Positions 25,136 to 32,487 of a DNA stretch of 50,913 bases are shown here, piece by piece (position 1 is the stretch's first letter; each line of letters opens with the position of its first letter). Both the position numbers and the translations under genes were made by a program. The notes under the pieces were generated by a model. It was not told where the DNA came from and ran no database searches. It was given only the letters and a program-made list of their open reading frames with translations. This DNA is from JAHELQ01 sp965603365 (GTDB taxonomy: Bacteria > Acidobacteriota > Aminicenantia > UBA2199): the NCBI GenBank assembly GCA_965603365.1, contig CBFDCR010000037.1, forward strand, positions 1 through 50,913, in the 5' to 3' direction.

Positions 25136-26051
25136 CGCTAAACTCCCTTCCTGCTACATTAAAAAAGACATCCTCTAAAGATACTCTGACGAGTCTTATT
25201 TCCGTATCACCCTGTATACCTTCATTAAGCTTTTTAATCACTGGATAAGGATTTTTTGTCAAAATGGAAGTTTTCCTATCACCATACTTGACTATAGTTT
25301 TACCCATATCGGATAAGGACTGCCTCATCTCAGGGGTTAATTTGTCTTTAGGGACGTCAACCTCGATTTTTTGTTTAAATCCAATTTCATCAATTAAATC
25401 TTTGGGTTTTCCTATTTTCATTAATTTTCCTTTGTCCATTATTCCCACCCGATCGCATACTCTCTCTGCTTCTTCTAAATAGTGGGTGGTCACAAATATT
25501 GTCCTATTCCGTTGACAGATTTGGTTGAGAATGTCCCACAATTGCATTCTCATTATAGGATCTAAACCAGACGTGGGTTCATCCAGAAATAGAACTTCAG
25601 GATTCCCAACCAGCGCCATCCCTATACCTACTTTTCTCCTCATCCCTTTAGAGAGAGTTCTTATATAGCTATTCTTTTTTTCCATTAAATTAAGTAATTC
25701 CAATAGTTCATCTATATTCAGACTATTTTTATAAAAGCTGGCAAATAGCTTGAATATATCTATTACTTTAGTTTTTTGGGGAAGAGCCGTGGACTCCAGT
25801 TGGATGCCCACTTTTTCCTTATAGCTGCGAGAAATCCCAAACGGGTTATAGCCTAAAATTGATACTGAGCCCTGGGTGGGTTTTTTGAGCCCCACTATCA
25901 TTTCCATAAGGGTTGTTTTTCCCGCTCCATTTGGCCCTAACAGGCCAAAAATTTCTCCTGGGTAAATCTTGAGATTTAGGCCATCAACCGCGGTAAATTT
26001 TTTATATTTTTTTACCAGATTGTTTGCCTCTATGGCAGCAGTTTGGTCCAT
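25119..26051 (-). CDS. ABC transporter ATP-binding protein of the peptide locus
   Basis: 310 residues with Walker A LGPNGAGKTT, signature LSKGMRRK (the LSGGQ position reads LSKGM, as in many exporters of this class), Walker B VLFLDEP, D-loop SGLDP and an H-loop in TTHYLEEAERV. A perfect AAAGGAGGT lies upstream of the ATG. The C-terminal 90 residues form the usual extension. It follows the SPASM maturase gene after 71 bases on the same strand and probably energises export of its product or immunity to it. Confidence 0.9.
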   Translation of the reverse strand: MDQTAAIEANNLVKKYKKFTAVDGLNLKIYPGEIFGLLGPNGAGKTTLMEMIVGLKKPTQGSVSILGYNPFGISRSYKEKVGIQLESTALPQKTKVIDIFKLFASFYKNSLNIDELLELLNLMEKKNSYIRTLSKGMRRKVGIGMALVGNPEVLFLDEPTSGLDPIMRMQLWDILNQICQRNRTIFVTTHYLEEAERVCDRVGIMDKGKLMKIGKPKDLIDEIGFKQKIEVDVPKDKLTPEMRQSLSDMGKTIVKYGDRKTSILTKNPYPVIKKLNEGIQGDTEIRLVRVSLEDVFFNVAGREFSDEINN

Positions 26052-26122
26052 GGGGACCTCCTTTTCAAGTTTTTGAATTTCGTTATAATAAGGATTCTAT
26101 CTTTCATTTTAATACCTGATAT

Positions 26123-27451
26123 CTATTGAATTAATAAATTTAAAATTTTCTTGAAATTGGGTTTGATGCGAAGGCATTTTATGTTGTTATGAAAAACCTT
26201 TTGATAGGCACATCCCCCTGAGCATAGGGGTAATAGATTACATGTTCTGCATTTCTCTTCTTCAAGTGGATCCTTCGTCAGCCAGGGAGTTCGTTTCTCG
26301 TGAGATATTTTAAGATCTCCTGTTTGGGTGACTTCGCCTATTTTTGATTTCGGATCCAATGTGTGAACACACGCTAAAATATCGCCATTATAGTTAATCA
26401 AGTAATAATAATTCAATTCGGCCTCGCAGTAGAAAAATCTCGGTGTGGTTCGGGTAGGTATCGATACATTCAAACCTTTCTCAACCGCTGATCGATAGAG
26501 TTTCATAATGATCTCGGGGATTTTATCTGCCGGGGGAGGGCCAAACCCACATTTTTTTATGGTGGCCTCATTCATGGAATGGTAATGTTGGAAATATATC
26601 TTGAATCTTCTATCGTCTGAAAACTGACGGCTAAATATCTCCAGGAGCCGGTCAATCTCATCGACATTGCTGGTATCGAAATGAATGCGAATAGATGCCT
26701 GAAAATCGTCCTTGAATTCTTGAAAAATCTTTAAATTATTAAACACCCTGTCGAATGTAGGAGAACCATCTTTATGAATGCGTCGTTGATTATGGGTTTT
26801 TGGCGGGCCATCAAAGCTAATTTGATATTCCTTGACCTTATAATTTAGCAATTTTTTTATAACATCTTTAGACAGAAGAAATCCATTTGTACTGATATTG
26901 GCATAATAATCGAAGTTATGTTTTTTTGATAAGCGCATAAAATTTTTGGATAAGTGCTCAATAATATCCATTGTCAACAGGGGCTCCCCCCCATACCACA
27001 TCACCGTCAGCTTACTTAAAATGTTTCCTCTATTCTCCACTGCCCGGATGATGCTATCTTGAATGAGTTGATCCATTCTTTGGGGATTTCTATCATGTTG
27101 ATAGCAATATCGGCACCTAAAGTTACAATCCATGGTGGGGATGATGTTTAAAATAAGTTCATTGGTTTTAAATTTCCTGATTGCCTGGGCAATTTTAAAC
27201 TCTTTTAATTCATCGATGTCGTCTTTAATAATAAATCTGGTCTTTATTAAATTATCCAATACCTTGTGATCTAATCCGTTGTTCTTGCCTTGAATGAATT
27301 CGTTTAATTTTCTAAAGTTTGAGTCATCTAAACTCGCCAGTACACCGGTAGAAGAATTATATAAAATATGTTTGTTTTCTTTGTCTTTAAAGAAAAAATT
27401 GAATTTCGAGAATTTGTATTTAATATTCGACTCCACTTTGCCACCTTTCAT
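26123..27451 (-). CDS. radical SAM/SPASM peptide maturase
   Basis: 442 residues from the ATG. A GTG five codons later (27436) has a better ribosome binding site (AGGTGG) and may be the real start. Residues 1-95 are a basic N-terminal region that may bind a leader peptide. The radical SAM motif is C109-x3-C113-x2-C116 (MDCNFRCRYCYQHDR), followed by WYGGEPL and a STNGFLL strand. The C-terminal SPASM domain holds C361, C401, C404, C410, C414 and C426 (also C342), enough for two extra 4Fe-4S clusters. Such enzymes make thioether or carbon-carbon crosslinks in ribosomal peptides. The likely substrate is the three-Cys peptide encoded 86 bases upstream, with an ABC exporter downstream. Confidence 0.9.
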   Translation of the reverse strand: MKGGKVESNIKYKFSKFNFFFKDKENKHILYNSSTGVLASLDDSNFRKLNEFIQGKNNGLDHKVLDNLIKTRFIIKDDIDELKEFKIAQAIRKFKTNELILNIIPTMDCNFRCRYCYQHDRNPQRMDQLIQDSIIRAVENRGNILSKLTVMWYGGEPLLTMDIIEHLSKNFMRLSKKHNFDYYANISTNGFLLSKDVIKKLLNYKVKEYQISFDGPPKTHNQRRIHKDGSPTFDRVFNNLKIFQEFKDDFQASIRIHFDTSNVDEIDRLLEIFSRQFSDDRRFKIYFQHYHSMNEATIKKCGFGPPPADKIPEIIMKLYRSAVEKGLNVSIPTRTTPRFFYCEAELNYYYLINYNGDILACVHTLDPKSKIGEVTQTGDLKISHEKRTPWLTKDPLEEEKCRTCNLLPLCSGGCAYQKVFHNNIKCLRIKPNFKKILNLLIQ

Positions 27452-27473
27452 CTAACTTCTGGAGAGGGGTGGG

Positions 27474-27509
27474 AGGAGGCCCTAATTCCAAATAGAATTA
27501 GAACCTCCT
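27474..27509 (-). other. 36-nt hairpin H1 between precursor and maturase
   Basis: AGGAGG/CCTCCT arms with TAATTC/GAATTA inside (13 of 15 positions paired, 6-nt loop), read on either strand. It lies just after the 31-residue peptide and before the maturase. No U-tract follows on the minus strand; the bases after it are CCCACCC. It probably weakens read-through or stabilises the precursor mRNA so that peptide exceeds enzyme. It matches hairpin H2 in length, outer arms and flank. Confidence 0.55.
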
Positions 27510-27536
27510 TTTACTTAATCGCTTTCTTAAATTTGT

Positions 27537-27632
27537 TTAGCAGGCAACCACTTCATCGGCTGCTACTACTACCGCTGCTTCAGTTTCACTAGAACTGCAG
27601 CCATCGTTGCAACTTAAACTGTAATGATTCAT
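27537..27632 (-). CDS. candidate RiPP precursor peptide, 31 residues, three Cys
   Basis: A short frame starts at the ATG at 27632 with a perfect AAGGAGG five bases ahead and a consensus promoter just upstream. The peptide begins MNHYSLSC and ends ADEVVAC. Cysteines are at 8, 12 and 31. The middle is SSSETE followed by a valine/alanine run (residues 19-25). There is no lysine or arginine. The CNDGC motif and the isolated terminal Cys could give Cys-to-alpha or Cys-to-beta-carbon thioethers with the valines or alanines, as in sactipeptides and ranthipeptides. It lies directly upstream of a SPASM radical SAM enzyme and an ABC exporter. No signal peptide is visible. The function of the product is unknown. 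Confidence 0.72.
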   Translation of the reverse strand: MNHYSLSCNDGCSSSETEAAVVVAADEVVAC

Positions 27633-27658
27633 TGTAACCTCCTTGTGTCGTATAGGAA

Positions 27659-27687
27659 ATCGTACCAGAGAAAAAGTGAAATGTCAA
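27659..27687 (-). promoter_or_regulatory. promoter of the three-Cys precursor gene
   Basis: On the minus strand TTGACA (27682-27687) and TACGAT (27659-27664) are separated by exactly 17 bases. The expected start is near 27652, giving a leader of about 20 bases before the ATG at 27632. This is a near-consensus promoter devoted to the peptide. Confidence 0.6.
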
Positions 27688-27771
27688 TGAAAATCCCAAG
27701 AATTTCGGCAATTCCGTTTTTTTTTATTTAGTGAGGATGAGCAAAGTTTGTCTCTCCTTCTGTGGGTGGGC

Positions 27772-27807
27772 AGGAGGTTTTAACTCGATTTCGAGTTAAA
27801 ACCTCCT
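27772..27807 (-). other. 36-nt perfect hairpin H2
   Basis: AGGAGGTTTTAACTCG and its exact complement form a 16-bp stem with a 4-nt loop. Like H1 it is 36 nt long, has AGGAGG/CCTCCT outer arms and is flanked by a CCCACCC tract on the minus strand. It sits downstream of an 8-codon frame with a strong ribosome binding site. The lack of a U-tract argues against a simple intrinsic terminator. Confidence 0.6.
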
Positions 27808-27859
27808 GTGGGTTAGCTTTTAAGCCTTTTAGTTAGGCTGTAAATTGGCAACGGGATCT

Positions 27860-27886
27860 TTAGGCTTCTTCAACTTCTGCGTCCAT
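27860..27886 (-). CDS. 8-codon micro-ORF with strong ribosome binding site
   Basis: AAGGAGG precedes an ATG that encodes MDAEVEEA and then stops. Another frame of the following bases reads on as KKPKDPVANLQPN without its own good start. The arrangement (ribosome binding site, short acidic frame, H2 hairpin) copies that of the three-Cys precursor (site, frame, H1). It may be a decayed or frameshifted second precursor, a true micro-peptide, or a leader element. A real product is not demonstrated. Confidence 0.3.
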   Translation of the reverse strand: MDAEVEEA

Positions 27887-27969
27887 GTTTTCCTCCTTAC
27901 TAGAATTTTGTTTCACATCAAAAAATAAAATTTCGATAAGAATCTAATGTGATTTTATAAAAAATAGAA

Positions 27970-28038
27970 TTAAAGCTTTTTTTTATCCACAACTTGACTC
28001 TCCCAAACAGTTTTCTTGCCTGCAATTTTATTCATCAT
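27970..28038 (-). CDS. 22-codon micro-ORF, Lys-rich with one Trp
   Basis: The frame starts with two ATG codons (MMNKIAGKKTVWES...) and ends in a DKKKL tail. AGAGG lies six bases before the first ATG. The peptide is basic with one Trp and no Cys. Lys/Trp-rich peptides are substrates of some SPASM enzymes, so a second substrate is possible. The reading is speculative. Confidence 0.3.
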   Translation of the reverse strand: MMNKIAGKKTVWESQVVDKKKL

Positions 28039-28114
28039 TGAGTACCTCTTCCTCAATTTCCAGTTCTTTGAAAGTTTTAAAAAATAGGGTAATAACCCGG
28101 CTTTATTACTCGTC

Positions 28115-28156
28115 TTAAATTGCTGGCTCCTCAGCTCCTGGGACGCAAAATCTCAT
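28115..28156 (-). CDS. 13-codon micro-ORF directly after a promoter
   Basis: A consensus promoter at 28184-28212 is followed by AAAGGAGGTAAT and an ATG encoding MRFCVPGAEEPAI, then TAA. The same frame, past the stops, runs on as KTFKELEIEEEVLNDE up to 28034. The region may be a longer precursor broken by stop codons. It is the first translated unit of the transcript that would run into the RiPP locus. Confidence 0.35.
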   Translation of the reverse strand: MRFCVPGAEEPAI

Positions 28157-28183
28157 ATTACCTCCTTTGTCACTTAATATTAT

Positions 28184-28212
28184 ATTTTAATATTTAATCA
28201 CAAAAATGTCAA
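28184..28212 (-). promoter_or_regulatory. promoter at the head of the micro-ORF region
   Basis: On the minus strand TTGACA (28207-28212) and TAAAAT (28184-28189) are 17 bases apart, 28 bases before the ATG of the 13-codon frame. With the 27659 promoter it gives the 850-bp region two consensus promoters pointing the same way. The rest of 27633-28303 shows no longer gene. Confidence 0.55.
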
Positions 28213-28303
28213 TAAATGTATCGCGAATCTTCACTATGCATTAAGCTATACGATTTTTCTCGGAAAAAGTTCTAAAAAAATAGTAAAAAGTTGAGGCTGA
28301 TAA

Positions 28304-30511
28304 TTACAAATTTTGGCGCCAGAAGTTGCGTATCAGGGTCATGAGGTGCATCATAGCCCGGGGATTACGGACGCCGTGTTTTTCCCAGGGGTATATCATC
28401 AGGTCGAACTGGATGCCGCTGCCAATCAGTTCATGGATAAATGCCTGGGTGTTTTGGGGATGCACATTGTCGTCATAGGTGCCGTGCACGATCAGCAGGC
28501 GCCCCTTGAGATCGGCAGCGGCCCGCACGCATGAAGTCTCTTTATATCCTTCCGGATTCTCCTGGGGGGTGTTCAGGTAGCGCTCCGTGTAGATGCTGTC
28601 GTAAAAGCCCCAATCCGATACCGGGTAGAGGGAAATCCCGGCCTTGAATATGTCCGAGTGGGTCATGGCAAATAGAGTGGTACAGCCGCCGCCGCTGCCG
28701 CCCATGATGCCCAGCCGGTCCGCATCGATGTAGGGCAACTGTTTGATCCATTTGACCCCGTCTAAGATATCCTTGACATTCTGCATGCCGTAGGCCCGTT
28801 TATATACCGAGGTCTCCAGGGCCTTGTCCCGGCCCATCCCGGCCCGCACCTCCACCACAAAGACGAAGTAACCGTCTCTTGCCATTATGTAGTACCTCAG
28901 CGCCCGATAGGTGCTCCATCTGTCGATCACCTGCTGGGCGCCGGGGCCGCCGTAGATGATGACGACGGCCGGGTATTTTTTCCGGGGATCAAAGTTTGCG
29001 GGTTTGATCATCATGGCCGGCAGTTCGAGACCGTCCCGGGTTTTAAAGGTGTGAAATTCAGGCGGCCGGAAATTCAATAAAGAGAGGATTTGTTTCATGG
29101 CTGGGGCGATGGTGGAAAGCTGGATGCCGTTGGCCCGGTGAAGGGTCAATTGGGGCGGTTGGGAAGCATTGGCATATTGATCCAGGTAATAGTACATGTT
29201 GGGGGAGAAGAGAACCGCATGCACGCCGTCTCCGCTGCTGAGCCGGATCAGGCCCTTGCCATTAAGCCTTATGCGGTAGAGATGCCGCTCTTTCAGGGCT
29301 TTACGGCTGGAGGTGAAATGGACGAGGCCCGCCTTTTCATCCACTCCCGTAAGGCCGCCGTTGCCGCCGGTTAACTGCCCGGTGGCCGAAACCACCATGA
29401 ATGCGCCCTTTGTCAACTGCCTGATGAGTCGGCCGTCCAGTCGGTATAAATACAAATGCTGATACCCATCCCGTTCGGACAGCCAGATGAATCTCTCTTT
29501 TGTCTTAAAAAAATAGAGGGAGTGATTCAGGTTGATCCAGCCGGGCTGCCGATCGGTAAGAATGTGTTCCGATTTGCCGGTGGCCCTGTCGGCAAAAAGC
29601 AGCCTCAGCTCTTGCTGGGGGCGATCCAGTGTCTGCACCGCGATCCGTTTTCCCTCCGGCAGCCAGTTGAAACGGGCCAGGTACTCATAGTCGCCGCACG
29701 CCATCCAGGTGGTTTGGGCCGTGGCGATCTCCACGATTCCCAGGCGGACTTTCGGATTTGGCTGGCCCGCCTTGGGATAGCGCTGCCGCACCACCTGCTG
29801 GGTGGCGGGTTTGAAGTGGATAAAGGTGGAGACCGACACCGGTGAATCGTCGGTTTGGAGGTAGGCGATGGCCTCTGAATCGGGGGACCAGGCATAGGGC
29901 ACATCCGTATGGTCGTAGATCTCTTCCCAGTAGACCCAGGAGAGGGGGCCGTTGTACAGCGTGTCGCTGGCGCCGAAGGTCAATCGTTTTTCCTTGTTAC
30001 CTCTTAAATCTACGGCGTAAATCTCGTTATCCCGGATAAAACCGAGCCACTTGCCGTCCGGTGAAAAGGCAGCAGATTTCTCCTCTGCTGCCGTTTCGGT
30101 CAGGCGGCGGACATGACTGCTCTCTGTTTTCACCAGGAAGAGATCCCCATTTAATATATAAACAACACCGCTACCGCGGCCGTCGACGGCAGCGGGCCAT
30201 TCGATCGTTTGGGGCGCACCCTCAGGACAGAGTTTTTTCAAGCCTGCTAAAACGGTTTGTCTGTCCAGCGCCGGTGACCGTTTACCGGTTTCAGGCTCCA
30301 GTATCTCTAAGGTGCGTTCCTTTTCATCCACCCGGTTATCCAACAGTAAAATTTTATTGTTGTGTAACCATCTGTATCTCGGCACCTCCAACTGTTGTAA
30401 GAACTTCAGGTCAAATGGGACGCTGTTTCCTGTTCCGGCTTGAGTACCGGCAAAGGCCATGACATTCAAAACTACTGCGATGGTTGTCAATAAACTTAAT
30501 TTCCGATTCAC
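28304..30511 (-). CDS. S9B-type dipeptidyl peptidase IV family serine peptidase
   Basis: 735 residues starting at GTG 30511 with AGGAGG upstream. A signal peptide (LLTTIAVVLNVMAFAGTQA) is followed by an eight-bladed propeller region (about 35-480) carrying the Glu motif SWVYWEEIYDH that binds the free amino terminus of substrates. The alpha/beta-hydrolase domain follows, with catalytic S606 (GGSGGG), D680 (HGTYDDNVHPQN) and H712 (EKHGV), the family's spacing. It removes N-terminal dipeptides, typically X-Pro, in the periplasm. The elbow reads GGSGGGC instead of the usual GWSYGG, a modest deviation. It is GC-richer than the peptide locus next to it and probably a housekeeping gene. Confidence 0.92.
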   Translation of the reverse strand: MNRKLSLLTTIAVVLNVMAFAGTQAGTGNSVPFDLKFLQQLEVPRYRWLHNNKILLLDNRVDEKERTLEILEPETGKRSPALDRQTVLAGLKKLCPEGAPQTIEWPAAVDGRGSGVVYILNGDLFLVKTESSHVRRLTETAAEEKSAAFSPDGKWLGFIRDNEIYAVDLRGNKEKRLTFGASDTLYNGPLSWVYWEEIYDHTDVPYAWSPDSEAIAYLQTDDSPVSVSTFIHFKPATQQVVRQRYPKAGQPNPKVRLGIVEIATAQTTWMACGDYEYLARFNWLPEGKRIAVQTLDRPQQELRLLFADRATGKSEHILTDRQPGWINLNHSLYFFKTKERFIWLSERDGYQHLYLYRLDGRLIRQLTKGAFMVVSATGQLTGGNGGLTGVDEKAGLVHFTSSRKALKERHLYRIRLNGKGLIRLSSGDGVHAVLFSPNMYYYLDQYANASQPPQLTLHRANGIQLSTIAPAMKQILSLLNFRPPEFHTFKTRDGLELPAMMIKPANFDPRKKYPAVVIIYGGPGAQQVIDRWSTYRALRYYIMARDGYFVFVVEVRAGMGRDKALETSVYKRAYGMQNVKDILDGVKWIKQLPYIDADRLGIMGGSGGGCTTLFAMTHSDIFKAGISLYPVSDWGFYDSIYTERYLNTPQENPEGYKETSCVRAAADLKGRLLIVHGTYDDNVHPQNTQAFIHELIGSGIQFDLMIYPWEKHGVRNPRAMMHLMTLIRNFWRQNL

Positions 30512-30550
30512 CGTAACCTCCTGAAAATGCTATTTTACCGGATAAATAAA

Positions 30551-30742
30551 TTAATACGCAAACCCTCCCCCCACCGTTTTCTGCCATTGATATTTCTGCC
30601 CTACCTCATCATCGCCGAAGAGGTGAAGAACCAAAAAATTTATCGGATACTGACTTTCGACGCTCACTTCAAAAAGTTCAATCTCCAGATCACCAACATC
30701 TAAGCCGAGCAAATGAAATTTTTTTGTTTGACAGAAAAGCAT
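30551..30742 (-). CDS. possible small protein or remnant
   Basis: A 63-codon frame (begins MLFCQTKKFHLLGLDV, ends QKTVGGGFAY) lies between the peptidase and the ATPase operon. It has beta-strand-like composition (INFLVLHLF) but no ribosome binding site, and it overlaps the divergent promoter. It could be the tail of a degraded gene or chance. Confidence 0.2.
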   Translation of the reverse strand: MLFCQTKKFHLLGLDVGDLEIELFEVSVESQYPINFLVLHLFGDDEVGQKYQWQKTVGGGFAY

Positions 30743-30756
30743 AATTTCATTAATAT
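30728..30756 (+). promoter_or_regulatory. promoter of the ATPase-HEPN-methyltransferase operon
   Basis: TTGACA (30728-30733) and TAATAT (30751-30756) are separated by 17 bases, followed by GGAG and the ATG at 30790. The -10 region lies in an AT-rich run that offers alternative hexamers. Confidence 0.5.
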
Positions 30757-30789
30757 TATATTTTAAGTTAATAAAAAGAAGATGGAGCT

Positions 30790-32487
30790 ATGAGTGATTT
30801 ATTTGATCAAAAGGAATATGAAGAGAGGGCCGATTTTATTGAAGAAGAGGACCTGCTTAAATGGACGGTACAGAACAAATTTTTTGATGACCTCCAGGAT
30901 AAAATTTTACAAAAAGGGGCAAAATTAATTGTAGGCCCCAGGGGGACCGGTAAGACCCATCAGATGAAAGTGGCCTATAATAAATGCCTTAACGATAAAA
31001 ATTTGCCCCTGGCAATTTATGTGTCATTCAGTAAATATTATCATCTTGAACCCTTTCTACATAAAAAACCCAATGCCATAAATATTTTTCACACCTGGAT
31101 TCTAAGTAAAATCCTGATAAGCTGTTACCAATTACTGTCGGACCTGGGCAGTCAGTTAAAACTTTTCAAAGACAACAGCTTACTCAATCAAGAAAAGTTG
31201 AAAGAATTTACCTCTCAAGTTGAAAAGAGCATTACCCAGCCATGGCATGATCAAGTTATTTCTGCCGCCACAATTAATAATGTTAGCAATATCATTGAAA
31301 ACCTGGCTTCAAGATTAAAGCGAAAACGAATCATTCTGCTGTTGGACGACGCTGCCTTGACTTTGACACCCGATTATCTGGTTGAATTTTTTGATGTTTA
31401 TAGAAGCTTAAAGACAAAGAAAATCGCACCGAAGGCTTCTGTTTACCCGGGCACCACCGAATATGGCCCTCGGTTTCACCCAAGACATGATGCCGAAGAG
31501 GTCGAAGCCTGGCTCAGTATAGAAAATGAAAACTACAGCCTCTTCATGGATGAATTGATAGAAAAGAGATTTACTGAGATTCCAGATGTAATCTCGAGGG
31601 ATATCTTAGAACTTTTTAAATTTGCCGCTTTTGGCATCCCCCGGGCCTTTATCGTCTTGCTCAGGAATTACTCGCAAATGGCGGATCAAAAACCACAAGA
31701 GAAATTCAATAAAGTCATTGGTGATCAAGCCAAATTAATAACGGACGAATATTTATCTCTTCAACAAAAGATGCCCCAGTTTAAGTCAATCATTGAAATC
31801 GGTTATGTACTATTTGAAAATATGAACAACCTCCTTAAACAAGAAAATGAACGGTTGGCTGATAAAAACGAGAGACAGCTTTATATAGGAATAAAACCTG
31901 AGCAGGATCAAAAGATTAAGCGGATGATTCGATTTTTAATTGAGGCGGGTTTGCTGTACGAGTTTTCCGCAGTTAAACATGGGGGCAGCGAAAGAGAGTA
32001 CAATCGATACATTCCCCATATGCTGTTTCTGATTCAAAAAAGAGCTTTCAGCCCAGAACGAGGTTTTAATGCTGAAAAGATAGTAGAATTTATAAAGAGA
32101 AGGCCAACCAAGCATCCGGTCCGGCGAGAATTTAAAACCATTTTAGCCGAGGAACAACTAAACAACATTAGACTTGATCTGCCTAAATGCAGTCATTGTG
32201 GTGCTGAAAGATTAACCGATGATCAAAAGTTCTGTCAAAACTGTGGAAATCAACTGGTAGGGCATTCGACATTTGAGAAATGTATGCAAATTCCCATTGA
32301 TAAATTGCCGATTTCTCAATTCCAGATTCAAAGAATCAAAAATCAAACCGACTTTAAGACGGTGGGCGATATCATCTCAGCAACTGCGCCGGCTTCGGAG
32401 TTGCAAAAGGCACGTTATATCGGGCCAAAAAGATCAGCGAAGATAGTTATGATAGCTAAAGCCCTGGTGGAGGAATTCCTGACATAA
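30790..32487 (+). CDS. ORC/CDC6-like P-loop ATPase with zinc ribbon and C-terminal helix-hairpin-helix
   Basis: 565 residues. Walker A GPRGTGKT is at 49-56 and Walker B IILLLDDA at 181-188, in a STAND/ORC-like AAA+ core (FGIPRAFIVLLRNYS). A winged-helix-like region (about 370-450) follows. A zinc ribbon at 467-489 has the pattern CxxC-x12-CxxC (CSHCGAERL, FCQNCGNQL). The tail TVGDIISATAPASELQKARYI then GPKRSAKIV looks like a helix-hairpin-helix that could bind DNA. It may sense or load onto DNA. The stop overlaps the HEPN start by one base (TAATG), so the two proteins are probably made together. I know of no exact named family for this domain order. Confidence 0.75.
   Translation: MSDLFDQKEYEERADFIEEEDLLKWTVQNKFFDDLQDKILQKGAKLIVGPRGTGKTHQMKVAYNKCLNDKNLPLAIYVSFSKYYHLEPFLHKKPNAINIFHTWILSKILISCYQLLSDLGSQLKLFKDNSLLNQEKLKEFTSQVEKSITQPWHDQVISAATINNVSNIIENLASRLKRKRIILLLDDAALTLTPDYLVEFFDVYRSLKTKKIAPKASVYPGTTEYGPRFHPRHDAEEVEAWLSIENENYSLFMDELIEKRFTEIPDVISRDILELFKFAAFGIPRAFIVLLRNYSQMADQKPQEKFNKVIGDQAKLITDEYLSLQQKMPQFKSIIEIGYVLFENMNNLLKQENERLADKNERQLYIGIKPEQDQKIKRMIRFLIEAGLLYEFSAVKHGGSEREYNRYIPHMLFLIQKRAFSPERGFNAEKIVEFIKRRPTKHPVRREFKTILAEEQLNNIRLDLPKCSHCGAERLTDDQKFCQNCGNQLVGHSTFEKCMQIPIDKLPISQFQIQRIKNQTDFKTVGDIISATAPASELQKARYIGPKRSAKIVMIAKALVEEFLT

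Noticed and set aside
27772..27807. H2 as a normal rho-independent terminator
   Set aside because: The 16-bp stem is followed by no U-run on either strand, so a simple intrinsic terminator is not supported.
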